This document shows, piece after piece, positions 36,674 to 45,899 of a DNA stretch of 64,000 nt. The first letter of the stretch is position 1; each line of letters opens with the position of its first letter. Where the stretch lies: contig WGMB01000002.1 in the NCBI GenBank assembly GCA_016125275.1, forward strand, positions 62,001 through 126,000. The letters run 5' to 3'. A model generated the notes under the pieces. That model did no database searches and was not told the origin of the DNA. It worked only from the letters and a program-made list of their open reading frames with translations. The translations under genes and the position numbers were made by a program. The stretch is from Acidobacteriota bacterium (lineage in GTDB: Bacteria; Acidobacteriota; Terriglobia; Bryobacterales; UBA6623).

Positions 36674-39301
36674 TTATTCCTGGGTGACGCCGAAGCGGCC
36701 GAACATCGTGTAGCGCGAGCCGCCCCAGGCCAGATTCGACAGATGCTCCACCTGGACATAGACTGTCGCCTTGCCGTCGGCGTCCCACAACTGCGGGCCC
36801 GGGATGTCTTCGAGCAGGCTGTAAAAGCGATCCAGCAGTTGCGGCGTCAGCAGCGAGGCCACGCGCGAGTTCAGGTCGCTCATGCAGTCGCCGGCGGGCG
36901 CCTCGTGGCCCACCGGAACGCGGATCGGGCACCCGGGGATCTTCGAGAACAACGGCAGGAAGCGGACCGACGGCGCGACGTTACGAATCACTTCGAGCGT
37001 CTTGGAACGCGGCTCGCTGTTGAACCGCAACTGCACGCCGGGGTCGTAGATGTCGACCGCATAGCGCGCCGCTTCCACCCAAGGCTTGCCGGGCGCAGAG
37101 CGCACCGCCACCGTCACCTGCAGGTCGCCGACGCTGTAGGTCATCGGCAGCTCGCCCTCGCGCGGGGGGTGCTGCTGGCCGAGCAACGGCACGGGATCCG
37201 GGTGGATGAACAGGAACGGCGCCAAGTTCGGCTCCACGCGGAACGCGATCTCAGCGTTCTGGAAGGTCATCAGTTGCGGCAGGAACTGGCCCCAGGCCGT
37301 GCCCGTCGTCGGCGTTCCGGCCGGCGGGGGCCCGCCCGGCGCCACCAGCCGCAACAAGTCGATCTCGCCCGCGATGAAGTCGAAGCGCAGCCGGTCCGTG
37401 CTCATCTGCGCCCCAAGGATCTGGTTGAGCGCGTTCACGCTGAAGGTGTAAGCCACGTCGTAGGCGTCGCCTTGGTAGTCGAAGCGGCTGTCCCACAGCG
37501 CCGTGGAGGGCCGGTCGGCCTGCGCGAAGCCGTGGTGCTGGTGGAAGAAGGTCTGCGTCGGCGGCACGACCAGCGCCTGCCGGCGCGGACGAGCCTCGGC
37601 GTTCATCAACCCGAAGATGCCGTAGACGTCCGGCACGCCGTTCGGAGGGCCGCTGTAGGGAAGGTCGTCGTCCGTGCCGGTGTCCAGAAAGGGCCACCGC
37701 GTCTCGTACTTCGCCGGCTCCTGCGTCCCCACCTCGAAGGGCTGGAAGAGCAGGTCCATCGCCTGCGCGTGCCGGCTCGGGGAGCCTTCGTCCCAGGTCG
37801 AGCCCAGCGCGGCCTCGATCACGGGGTAGAACTGGGCCAGCAGATCCTCGGCGGCGTCCTGCAGCGGATCGCTCAGCGCGCAAGCGCCGGTGTTCGCCGT
37901 CATGTCGCCTTCGTCGGTGAGGTCGAAGTAGGTCTGCGGGTCGAGCTGGCTGAAGGTCACCTTTTCCGGGTTGGTCCCGTCGATCTCCAGCAGCAGCTCC
38001 ACCGGCGTCTGCTCGAACTGGTTGATCCCCACCGGCCGCCGGTTGACGGCGCCCTCGGCGCGGAACGTGACGTTGGGGCAGCGCGCGAAGTTGTAGCGCG
38101 TCGCGTCAGTGAACGTCTGCTGGTTGTCGAGCTCGGCTTCCGGACGATGGAAGATCCCGGGGAAGCCGCAGCCTTGACGCCCGGACTTGTAGCGCAACAC
38201 CGCGTCGCGCAACAGCAGGTTCGCCGAGCCCTCCACCACGCCGAGCTCGATCGGGTCGGCGTCCACCTGCCCGGACTGCGCGCCCAGTTGCAGATCCACC
38301 GAATTGACCCAGTACAGATTGGCGTCCACGATGTCCGCCTCGAGCTTCGCGAAGCAGAGCTCGAAGTCGCCGGGCACGGGAACCTGCTTGACGCAGGCGT
38401 TGTCGACCGCCTGCTGTGCGCCGAGGGCGGCCAAGGCGTTCAGCGGCGGCGGCAGCGCCGCGAGGGCGCCGGCCACGGCCAGCACTCCTCCCGGCGTACC
38501 GAGCGCATCGTCGAGCGACTCGTAGGCGAGATACTGCGCCGTGGCGTCGGCGAACAGAGACGTCACCGGCCCGTAGGTCGCCGGGAACGCCGCGGCCACG
38601 TCGGAGTAGGCGAAGCAGATGCGGTCGTCGTTCACCTGCTGCCCGTTGAAGAGGCGTATGTCGAGGTCGTCCTCGAGGCCGCTCGCGCTCAGCTCCGCGC
38701 GGAAGGAGTCGTTGAACTCCTCGAGGTTGCGGCGCGGCAGCGTGGTCAGGTGCAGTTCCTCGAGCTTCTCCAGTCCCTCCGGCGTCAACTGCACGCCCAC
38801 GCCGTGCGGAATCGCCAGCGTCGAGGCGGGAATGATGTTCTCGTCCGGCCGTACGTCATACAGCAGCGTCCGGTTGCGCTGGATGACGTAACCGCGCGCG
38901 GTGTCCACCGTGTCGGCCACCACCGGCGACATCAAGTTGTAGCGGTCCAAGAAGTAATCCCGGAACGGGTACTGATAGCCGGCCCCCTGAGGCCACCCCC
39001 CGGGAGGCGCCAACGGCCCCACCGGAACCAGCGGCAGCGCCCCGCCCGCGCTCAGGTCGATGCCGTTGAGGTACGCCTTGTAGCGGCCGGGCTGCTTCTG
39101 AGCCCCGGGGATGACGGGCGCCGCGAACTGAATCGACAAGGCCGGGTCAGAGTAGAACGGCGAATCCGTCTTGAAGGTCGACCCCGGCGCCTTGGGCGCG
39201 AAGCCCTGTTGCGCCCACAGCGGATCGGCCGCAGCCCACGCCGCCCCAAGGGTCAGCAGGGCCAGAACCATCGAAGTAGAAGAGGAAGAATGCGGTCTCA
39301 T
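36674..39301 (-). CDS. Large secreted protein of unknown family (875 aa)
   Basis: An 875-residue protein that I cannot place. The start at 39301 gives a signal peptide (SMVLALLTLGAAWAAADPLWAQ). The mature part has no low complexity and reads as a folded enzyme-like or surface protein: TFFHQHHGFAQADRPSTALWD has a His cluster, DADPIELGVVEGSANLLLRD and LLEIDGTNPEKVTFSQLDP are beta-like, and LRFNSEPRSKTLEVIRNVAPSVRFLPLFSKIPGCPIRVP closes with Cys. Several Cys (ACVKQVP, LCFAKLE, QGCGFPG, CPNVTF) suggest disulfides. The closing VEHLSNLAWGGSRYTMFGRFGVTQE has a beta-strand character. It is followed by the PEP-CTERM gene and is divergent from the HTH-PD40 sensor. Confidence 0.75.
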   Translation of the reverse strand: MRPHSSSSTSMVLALLTLGAAWAAADPLWAQQGFAPKAPGSTFKTDSPFYSDPALSIQFAAPVIPGAQKQPGRYKAYLNGIDLSAGGALPLVPVGPLAPPGGWPQGAGYQYPFRDYFLDRYNLMSPVVADTVDTARGYVIQRNRTLLYDVRPDENIIPASTLAIPHGVGVQLTPEGLEKLEELHLTTLPRRNLEEFNDSFRAELSASGLEDDLDIRLFNGQQVNDDRICFAYSDVAAAFPATYGPVTSLFADATAQYLAYESLDDALGTPGGVLAVAGALAALPPPLNALAALGAQQAVDNACVKQVPVPGDFELCFAKLEADIVDANLYWVNSVDLQLGAQSGQVDADPIELGVVEGSANLLLRDAVLRYKSGRQGCGFPGIFHRPEAELDNQQTFTDATRYNFARCPNVTFRAEGAVNRRPVGINQFEQTPVELLLEIDGTNPEKVTFSQLDPQTYFDLTDEGDMTANTGACALSDPLQDAAEDLLAQFYPVIEAALGSTWDEGSPSRHAQAMDLLFQPFEVGTQEPAKYETRWPFLDTGTDDDLPYSGPPNGVPDVYGIFGLMNAEARPRRQALVVPPTQTFFHQHHGFAQADRPSTALWDSRFDYQGDAYDVAYTFSVNALNQILGAQMSTDRLRFDFIAGEIDLLRLVAPGGPPPAGTPTTGTAWGQFLPQLMTFQNAEIAFRVEPNLAPFLFIHPDPVPLLGQQHPPREGELPMTYSVGDLQVTVAVRSAPGKPWVEAARYAVDIYDPGVQLRFNSEPRSKTLEVIRNVAPSVRFLPLFSKIPGCPIRVPVGHEAPAGDCMSDLNSRVASLLTPQLLDRFYSLLEDIPGPQLWDADGKATVYVQVEHLSNLAWGGSRYTMFGRFGVTQE

Positions 39302-39456
39302 GAGGCTCCTCGCCCCACCACTGTCGAAACCCCTCCCGAGGCCCGGCAACCGACAAGTGACGACACGCGGCCGAAAACCGCTGAAAACGCTCGATGTCGT
39401 CCGATGTCGCCTCTTTTCGTCCTCCCTGCCGGGGCTGCGTCCGCCGCCGGGGGGCC

Positions 39457-39465
39457 TGATACGAT
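39457..39465 (+). promoter_or_regulatory. Extended -10-like element of the HTH-PD40 gene
   Basis: TGATACGAT is an extended -10 pattern, 61 bases before the TTG start at 39526. No good -35 box sits upstream, as is common for extended -10 promoters. It lies in the 224-base region between divergent genes. Confidence 0.3.
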
Positions 39466-39525
39466 ACGTGGGACAGGCCACACCGGCCGGGCAGGCCCCA
39501 GGGCCCCTCGACGGGTGGGACTCCC

Positions 39526-41562
39526 TTGCCCGACCAAGAAGCCGACGATAGCCTGCCGTCTCCGCCGCACGACATCCTGCAGTCGTGGAAGGAGATCGCG
39601 GCCTACCTCAACGCCACCGAACGTTCGGCGCAGCGCTGGGAACAGCTCGAAGGTCTGCCCGTCCACCGCCAAGCCCGCAGCCGCCGGGCCGCCGTCTACG
39701 CCTATAAGTCGGAGATCGAGGCTTGGCGACGCCGTCGCTCGGAGCCCCCCGCCGCGTTCCAGCCGGCGCCGGACGAACCTGAGGACCTGCCGCCGCCGCC
39801 CGCTCGCCCTTCCGGGCGCCGCCTCGCGTGGTGGGCCGCCGGAGCCGCCGCCGCACTATTGGCCGGGGGGTGGATGTGGCTGGGCTGGGGCCGCAGCGCC
39901 GAACCTCCCGCGCTGGTCTCGGCCAAGCCCCTCCCGGATTGGCCCGGTTTGGCGGTCTCCCCCGCCCTCTCGCCCGACGGCTCCAAGATCGCCTTCGGCT
40001 GGAGGACCGCAACGTCCGCGGGATTCGCCTTGGCCGTCGCCGACGTCGCCGGCGGCGAGCCGCGGGTGCTCACCGACAGTGCGGGCAACGAGACGTCCCC
40101 GGCCTGGTCTCCCAACGGAAGCCGGCTCGCCTATTGCCGCACCGCCGCCGAAGAGGGCTCGCGCGTCGCCGAGGTCGTCATCCTCCCCGCAGAGGGAGGC
40201 CCGGAGAAAGTGCTGGCGCGGGTCGGCATCCCCACGCGCTTCACGCCCTGGAGCTTCGGCTCCTACTTGGCTTGGACCGCCGACGGCTCCGCACTGATCA
40301 CGCCGCCGCCGGAGAGGGGCAAGGGCAACGGCCTGTTCCGCATCGACGTCGAGACCGGCCAGGCGCAACCGCTCACCGAGCCGGGCCCCGGCCTGCGGGA
40401 CGGCGCTCCTTCGGTCTCGCCCGACGGCCGCCACCTGGCCTTTCTGCGGAACCTCACGCCGATCCAGACGGATCTCTACGCCCTCGATCTCCAGACCGAA
40501 GGCGCCGCGCCGGTGCGCCTGACGCGCGAGGGCGCCTGGGCCGGCCCGCCGACCTTCACGCCCGATTCCGCCTTCGTGCTGGCGACGACGGGTAAGTTCA
40601 GCGGCGCCCGGCGGGCGCTCGCGCTCGAGCCTTCAGGCCGCCGTCCGCCGGTCGAGCTGGCCGGCGCCCCGGAGAATCTCTACGCCCTCAGCGCGTCCCG
40701 GGATCTCTCGGCTCCCCGCCTGGTGGGCTTCCAGGGCCGTCTCGACGTGGACCTCTACCGGGCCGTCCTGGAGGGAACCGACGCACACATCGAGAAACTG
40801 CTGACCATGCCGGGCGTGCAGGGCATGCCTGCGATCTCACCCGACGGGTCCCGCATCGCCTTCGAGTCCACCGGCGGCGGCCAGCCCGAAGGCCTCTGGG
40901 TCGCCAACCGCGACGGCGAGGACGCGCGCCCGCTCGTCACCGCCATCGGCATGCTCGGCGGCCCGGCCGCTTGGTCGCCCGACGGCCGAACCCTGGCCGC
41001 GTCGGCCACCGACGCCGAGGGCCAGCACGTCTACGCCGTCAACGCCAACGACGGGGCGATTCGCGCGCTGACCGCCGGCCCGGAGCGGACCTTTCCGCCA
41101 CGCTGGCGGGCCGACGGCGCGGCCCTGCTGTTCTCCACCGCGGACGCCTCGTTGCTGCCCCAACCGCTGTCGTTGGCGTATCCCGAAGGCCCCAGCGAAA
41201 GCGTCTCCCGCGAGGAGGCCGTCATGCTGGAGCCGGTGGGCGCCACGGGCGCCTACGCCATGGTCAGCAACTCGCGCGATCTCACCCTCCATCGCGACGG
41301 GGTCTCCGAACCCTTGGCGAGGCTCTACTGGCGCCACAGCTTCCAGGCCGCCGGCGAGGCAGTCTATTTCCTGCGGCACAACGGGCGCAGGCGTCCGCCC
41401 ACCGCCGAGGTCCACGACGTCCGCACCGGGCGCTCGCGCGTGCTCGCCCAACTGCCTTGGGTCTGGCGCGGCTTCGCCGTCTCGCCCGATGGCTCCGCGA
41501 TCTACTTCGATCGCTTGGAGGCCGAATCCGCCGGCCTAACCCTGCTCGAGCTCGGCCGTTGA
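39526..41562 (+). CDS. Membrane sensor: MerR-like HTH plus TM helix plus PD40 propeller
   Basis: A 678-residue protein starting at TTG. The N-terminus (about 18-70) is a MerR/excisionase-like winged helix: SWKEIAAYLNATERSAQRWEQ, then GLPVHRQARSRRAAVYAYKSEIEAWRR. A Pro-rich linker leads to one membrane helix (LAWWAAGAAAALLAGGWMWLGW). The rest is a TolB-type beta propeller with repeated SPDGSKIAF, SPNGSRLAY, SPDGRHLAF, SPDGSRIAF, SPDGRTLAA and SPDGSAIYF blades outside the membrane. A DNA-binding domain and an external sensor in one chain suggest a one-component transmembrane regulator; targets are unknown. It is divergent from the large unknown secreted protein gene, a likely target by position. 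Confidence 0.88.
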   Translation: MPDQEADDSLPSPPHDILQSWKEIAAYLNATERSAQRWEQLEGLPVHRQARSRRAAVYAYKSEIEAWRRRRSEPPAAFQPAPDEPEDLPPPPARPSGRRLAWWAAGAAAALLAGGWMWLGWGRSAEPPALVSAKPLPDWPGLAVSPALSPDGSKIAFGWRTATSAGFALAVADVAGGEPRVLTDSAGNETSPAWSPNGSRLAYCRTAAEEGSRVAEVVILPAEGGPEKVLARVGIPTRFTPWSFGSYLAWTADGSALITPPPERGKGNGLFRIDVETGQAQPLTEPGPGLRDGAPSVSPDGRHLAFLRNLTPIQTDLYALDLQTEGAAPVRLTREGAWAGPPTFTPDSAFVLATTGKFSGARRALALEPSGRRPPVELAGAPENLYALSASRDLSAPRLVGFQGRLDVDLYRAVLEGTDAHIEKLLTMPGVQGMPAISPDGSRIAFESTGGGQPEGLWVANRDGEDARPLVTAIGMLGGPAAWSPDGRTLAASATDAEGQHVYAVNANDGAIRALTAGPERTFPPRWRADGAALLFSTADASLLPQPLSLAYPEGPSESVSREEAVMLEPVGATGAYAMVSNSRDLTLHRDGVSEPLARLYWRHSFQAAGEAVYFLRHNGRRRPPTAEVHDVRTGRSRVLAQLPWVWRGFAVSPDGSAIYFDRLEAESAGLTLLELGR

Positions 41563-41663
41563 CCAATCCCGCCCGCGCCCATGCCCGGCGTGAGCGGGGA
41601 CCCTCCCGAGACCCTTGCCGCCTTGACTCCGCGCGCCGCCGCGTAGAAGACTAACCCTTCGCC

Positions 41664-43112
41664 ATGCGTAAAGCCCTGCCGCTTCTCTTCCTGCTCGCCG
41701 CAGCCCTCCCGGCCCAGCATCCGAACATCGTCTTCCTGCTCGCCGACGACATGGGCTTCGGCGACGTGCAGGCGCTCAACCCCGACTCCAAGATCCCCAC
41801 GCCCAACCTCAACCGCCTCGCCGGCCAGGGCATGACCTTCACCGACGCCCACACCGGCTCGGCCGTCTGCACGCCCACCCGCTACGGCCTCATCACCGGC
41901 CGCTACTCCTGGCGCGGCAAGCTCAAGAGCGGCGTGCTCGACGGCTATGGCTTTCCGCTCATCGAGGACGGCCGCGAAACCGTCGCCTCGTTCCTGAAAA
42001 AGCAGGGCTACTCGACCGGCATCGTCGGCAAATGGCACCTCGGGCTGGGCTTCGTGCGCGGCGCCGACGAGCACGACATCGACTTCACCCAAGGCCTCAC
42101 CGACGGTCCGCACACGCGCGGCTTCGACTTCTCGTTCATCATCCCGGCCTCGCTCGACTTTCCGCCCTACGTCTTCATCCGCAACGGCCAGATCACGCGC
42201 AGCACCACGCTGCAGTCGGCCACGCAGTTCCCCGGCTTCCTGCGCAACGGTCCCCGCGGACGCGACCTGACCGTCCAGGACGCTCTGGACGACCTGACCG
42301 CCGAAGCCGTCAACTACATCCAGCAGCGCGCCGACGAGGACAAGCCCTTCTTCCTCTACTTCCCGCTCACGGCGCCGCACAAGCCCGCGCTGCCGCACCC
42401 GCGCTTTACCGGCGCCACGCGGCTGGGCCCCTACGCGAACTTCGTGAGCCAGGTGGACTGGACCGTCGGCGAGGTGCTCAACGCTTTGGAGTCCGCCGGC
42501 GTGGCCGAGGAGACGCTGGTGTTCTACTCGAGCGACAACGGCTCCTATATGTATCGCCTGAAGCCCGGCGAGCCGGATCACGTCTCCGACCCCACCATCC
42601 AGGGCTTCGACGAAACGCACCACACCTCCAACAGCGGCTTCCGCGGCACCAAGGCGGACATCTACGAGGCCGGCCACCACGTGCCGTTCCTGGTCCGCTG
42701 GCCGGGCAAGGTGCGCCCGGGGTCTCGCACCGACGCCACCATCTGCCTCACGGACTTCTTCGCCACCGTGGCCGAGGTCACCGGGGCCGCCTTGCCGCAC
42801 GACGCCGCGGAGGACAGCTTCAGCCTGCTGCCGCTGCTGACCGGCAAGGGAGAGTTCTCGCGAGCGCCGGTGATCCACCACTCCTCGGCCGGCATGTTCG
42901 CCCTGCGCGACGGCAAGTGGAAATTCATCGCCGGCAACGGCTCGGGCGGCCGGCAGAAGCCGCTGGGCAAGCCCTTCGAGCGGCCCTACCAGCTCTATGA
43001 CTTGAGCGAGGACGTCGGCGAGATGCACAACCGCATCGAGCAAGTCCCCGATGTGGCCCAGCGCATGGAAAAGGAGCTCGACCGGCTACGCTCGGCCGGC
43101 CGTAGCCGTTGA
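41664..43112 (+). CDS. Sulfatase (arylsulfatase type), active-site motif intact
   Basis: A 482-residue secreted sulfatase. The signal is MRKALPLLFLLAAALPAQ. Metal ligands start with LLADDMGFGD (Asp 28, Asp 29), and the formylglycine motif C-T-P-T-R (Cys 69) is intact within SAVCTPTRYGLITGR; IVGKWHLG supplies the usual Lys/His, and YSSDNG the later Asp-Asn metal ligands. Activation would need a formylglycine-generating enzyme, not in the window. It probably desulfates a polysaccharide outside the cytoplasm. It converges with the Nramp-like gene one base past its stop. Confidence 0.95.
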   Translation: MRKALPLLFLLAAALPAQHPNIVFLLADDMGFGDVQALNPDSKIPTPNLNRLAGQGMTFTDAHTGSAVCTPTRYGLITGRYSWRGKLKSGVLDGYGFPLIEDGRETVASFLKKQGYSTGIVGKWHLGLGFVRGADEHDIDFTQGLTDGPHTRGFDFSFIIPASLDFPPYVFIRNGQITRSTTLQSATQFPGFLRNGPRGRDLTVQDALDDLTAEAVNYIQQRADEDKPFFLYFPLTAPHKPALPHPRFTGATRLGPYANFVSQVDWTVGEVLNALESAGVAEETLVFYSSDNGSYMYRLKPGEPDHVSDPTIQGFDETHHTSNSGFRGTKADIYEAGHHVPFLVRWPGKVRPGSRTDATICLTDFFATVAEVTGAALPHDAAEDSFSLLPLLTGKGEFSRAPVIHHSSAGMFALRDGKWKFIAGNGSGGRQKPLGKPFERPYQLYDLSEDVGEMHNRIEQVPDVAQRMEKELDRLRSAGRSR

Positions 43113-43113
43113 G

Positions 43114-44352
43114 CTAGCCGGCCAGCAACTCGTTGAGCCCCAGGAAGGTGAACAGCAGCAGCGCGCCGAGGAGAATGGCGTTCAAGACCCAGGGAGTGCG
43201 GTAGCCTTCGCCGACCCAGCTCTTGCGGTTGTTCATGATCAGCAACGTGAGCGCCAGCAGCGGCAGGAAGAGCGCGCCGAAGACGCCGTAGATGAGCTGG
43301 ATCTGCTTGACCGGGGTCTCCAGGAAAAACAACGGCACGATCGCCAGCACGCAGACGTAGATCTTGTAGGGCGCCTGCGTGCGCAGATCCGTCTTGCCGC
43401 GCTGGCCGGACTGGCCCTTCTGCAGGTCCACGAAGTCCGCGAACAGGTAGGGGATGCTCTGCCAAACGCCCAGCAGCGACGAGAACACCGCGCCCCAGAA
43501 GCCCAGCAGGAAGATCCAGCGGCCGGCCGGTCCGATGGCGGCGGCGAGCTGATCGGCCATCGCCAGGGCCAGCATCGAGCCCTGCCCCTGCAACTCCAGC
43601 CGCGAGCCGATGATGATGACGGCCACGCCGAAAAGCCCCGTCACACCGTTGCCCACCGCCAGGTCGATGCGGCAGATCGGCAGCATACCCTTGCCTTTGC
43701 GGCCTTGCTCCTGAATCCAGTAGCCGTAGGAGAGCAGCGTGACCGTGCCGCCGACGCCGCCCAGCACCGCCAGCACCCATTCGGATCCGTTGGCCGGCAT
43801 GCTCGGGATGAAGCCGAGCGCGACCGCGCCCCAGTCCGGGCTGATGACCACGGCGGTCAGCAAGACCGTGACGAACATGATGCCGATCAGCGCCGACATT
43901 ACCTTCTCGAATAGCGCGAAGCTGCCCAGCAGTACCATCGCCAAGCCGACCAGGGAGTGGATGACGGCCCAGATGAGCACGGAGGTCTGGGGATCATCGC
44001 CGATCTGATAGAACCCGGTCCCGGCCACGCCGCAGGCGCTGGTCAGGGCGCGGCCGACGACGGCGGTGAACAGCAGCAGGTAGCACAGAAAAACCCAACG
44101 GATCCAGCCGCCCAGACGCCAGCTCCAGCCCTCCAGGATCGTCATTCCGGTGGCCAACTGCCAGCGCGCGATGCCTTCGGTGAGGGTCCACTTGAGGATG
44201 GCGCCGACGGCGACGCACCAGAGTACGGCGAGGCCGGCCTCCGAGCCCGCCAGGGTGGATGTGAGCAGATCTCCCGCTCCCACGCCGGTGGCCGCCAGCA
44301 GGATTCCGGGCGCAATGATGCGATACCAGGAGAGTTGATCGTTTTGCATCAA
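43114..44352 (-). CDS. Nramp-related membrane transporter
   Basis: A 412-residue protein with about eleven hydrophobic helices and an overall Nramp-family pattern. The first helix reads APGILLAATGVGAGDLLTST, where true manganese/iron Nramps have a DPGN motif, and the TM6 region reads LSYGYWIQE in place of the MPH-type metal ligands. It is therefore a divergent member whose substrate may not be Mn2+ or Fe2+. It lies between two sulfatase-type genes, convergent with the first. Confidence 0.85.
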   Translation of the reverse strand: MMQNDQLSWYRIIAPGILLAATGVGAGDLLTSTLAGSEAGLAVLWCVAVGAILKWTLTEGIARWQLATGMTILEGWSWRLGGWIRWVFLCYLLLFTAVVGRALTSACGVAGTGFYQIGDDPQTSVLIWAVIHSLVGLAMVLLGSFALFEKVMSALIGIMFVTVLLTAVVISPDWGAVALGFIPSMPANGSEWVLAVLGGVGGTVTLLSYGYWIQEQGRKGKGMLPICRIDLAVGNGVTGLFGVAVIIIGSRLELQGQGSMLALAMADQLAAAIGPAGRWIFLLGFWGAVFSSLLGVWQSIPYLFADFVDLQKGQSGQRGKTDLRTQAPYKIYVCVLAIVPLFFLETPVKQIQLIYGVFGALFLPLLALTLLIMNNRKSWVGEGYRTPWVLNAILLGALLLFTFLGLNELLAG

Positions 44353-44409
44353 GATCCCCGATCATAGTCGATCCGGGACCTTCGGCGGGGCGCGGCGCGC
44401 CGGGCGCGT

Positions 44410-45837
44410 TTAGGAGTTCGCCGTGCCGCGCGGGTCGGTGGGCGGCAGCGAGACCTGCCAGCCTTCCTGCAACATGCCGGCCAAGCCGTTGACCAAGCTG
44501 GCGGCCTGCGGGCTGGGGGCCAGGTTGCGGGTCTCGTGCGGGTCCTCGCGGTAGTCGTAGACCTCGGCGGCGCGGAACGAAGAGCCCTCGGCGGTCCACT
44601 CGGTGTAGCGGAAGCGGGAGGTCCGCATGGTGCGGCCCACGCCTGCGCCGACGCCGGGGATTTCGCGGGGTTGGCGGCTGAAGACAGCGCGTTTCCAGAG
44701 CCGGTCGGGGTCCTCGAACAGCGGCGTGAAGGCGGCGCCCTCCAGCCCTTGCGGCATGGGCACTTCGCACAGGTCGCACAGCGAGGGGTACAGGTCCACC
44801 AGCTCGGTCAGGGCGAAGGTCTTGCGGCCGGAGCCGCGCTGGCCCGGCGCGCGAACGATCAGCGGCACGCGCAGGGCGTTTTCGTACGCCGTGGCCGGCC
44901 CCCACAGGCCGTGCTCGCCCAGGTGGCAGCCGTGATCGCCCCACAGCACGACGGTGGTCTTGTCGGCCACTTCGAGCTGGTCGAGGGTGTCGAGCAGGCG
45001 GCCGACCTGCGCGTCGGCGTAGCTGACGGAGGCGTAGTAGGCCCGGATGAGCTCGCGGGCCTTCTCGTCCGGCAGAGCGCCTTGCTCAGGGATGTCCTTG
45101 AAGCGGCGCAGGGTCTCCGAGCCGTGCAGGGCGAAGCGCGGCGCGGACGCCGGCGGCGCGGGATACTCGGTCGGCTTGATGAGCCCCTTGGGATAGAGGT
45201 CCAGGTAGCCTTTGGGGGCTAGGAACGGCGAGCGCGGCGCCTGCAGACCCACGGCCAAGAAGAACAGCCCCTTGCCCCGGAGCTCGCGCATGGCCTGGAT
45301 GGCGGCCGAGACGGCGCGGCCGTCGGGCAGCTCGTCGTCGGGCGCGTCGGGGCAGCGCCAACTGGCGTCGCCGTGATCGGGCGGAGGCGGCGCGTGCGGC
45401 GGCAGGGTCCAGGAATCGGCGGCGTCGGTGTGGGGATCGTCGAAAACCCTTCCGAACGAACCGGTGGCGTAGCCGTATTCGCGAAAGCGCTCCGGCAGGG
45501 TCTTGGCGTCGCCTGCGAAGCGGCGGAAGTCGGCGCCGTCGGCCCCGGCGCGCTCGGGACGCAGCCCGGTCAGGGTGGAGTTTCGGGAGGCCCGCGCCGT
45601 GGACTGCTGGCAGTAGGCCCGCAGCATGGTGAGCCCGCGGGAAGCCAGCCGGTCGATGCGCGGCGACAGGACGTCCGCGTTGCCGTAGCAGCCCAGGTCC
45701 GGACGCAAGCCGTCCACCACCAGAAACAGGACGTTCTGGTCCGGCGCGGGACGCTTCTTCTTGGCCGAGGCGAGGGGCGCGCCGGCGGTCGCGGCAAGCC
45801 CGGCGCCCAGAAACCGGCGACGAGTCAGGCGGCTCAT
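44410..45837 (-). CDS. Sulfatase-family protein lacking the catalytic Cys/Ser
   Basis: A 475-residue protein of the iduronate-2-sulfatase-like type with a Tat signal (LTRRRFLGAGLAATAGAPLASA). The family position QQAVCAPSR reads QQSTARASR here: the nucleophile Cys is Ala 81 and the Pro is Ala 83, while the final Arg 85 is kept. The first metal motif reads VVDGLRPDLG, with Gly where a second Asp is usual. Later ligands are kept: LWGDHGCHLGEHGLWG has the Asp-His and His. The reading frame is otherwise intact and well conserved, which argues for a non-sulfatase role (binding, or another hydrolase) rather than decay. Confidence 0.88.
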   Translation of the reverse strand: MSRLTRRRFLGAGLAATAGAPLASAKKKRPAPDQNVLFLVVDGLRPDLGCYGNADVLSPRIDRLASRGLTMLRAYCQQSTARASRNSTLTGLRPERAGADGADFRRFAGDAKTLPERFREYGYATGSFGRVFDDPHTDAADSWTLPPHAPPPPDHGDASWRCPDAPDDELPDGRAVSAAIQAMRELRGKGLFFLAVGLQAPRSPFLAPKGYLDLYPKGLIKPTEYPAPPASAPRFALHGSETLRRFKDIPEQGALPDEKARELIRAYYASVSYADAQVGRLLDTLDQLEVADKTTVVLWGDHGCHLGEHGLWGPATAYENALRVPLIVRAPGQRGSGRKTFALTELVDLYPSLCDLCEVPMPQGLEGAAFTPLFEDPDRLWKRAVFSRQPREIPGVGAGVGRTMRTSRFRYTEWTAEGSSFRAAEVYDYREDPHETRNLAPSPQAASLVNGLAGMLQEGWQVSLPPTDPRGTANS

Positions 45838-45899
45838 GGCGAGCGAACTAACCCTCAGCGTACCATCCCCCCCGGTTGAAGGTCTTGAAAAATCAGCCC

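Noticed and set aside
36035-40297. Plus-strand 1420-codon open frame
   Set aside because: It spans several well-supported genes in another frame or strand and has no recognisable domain.
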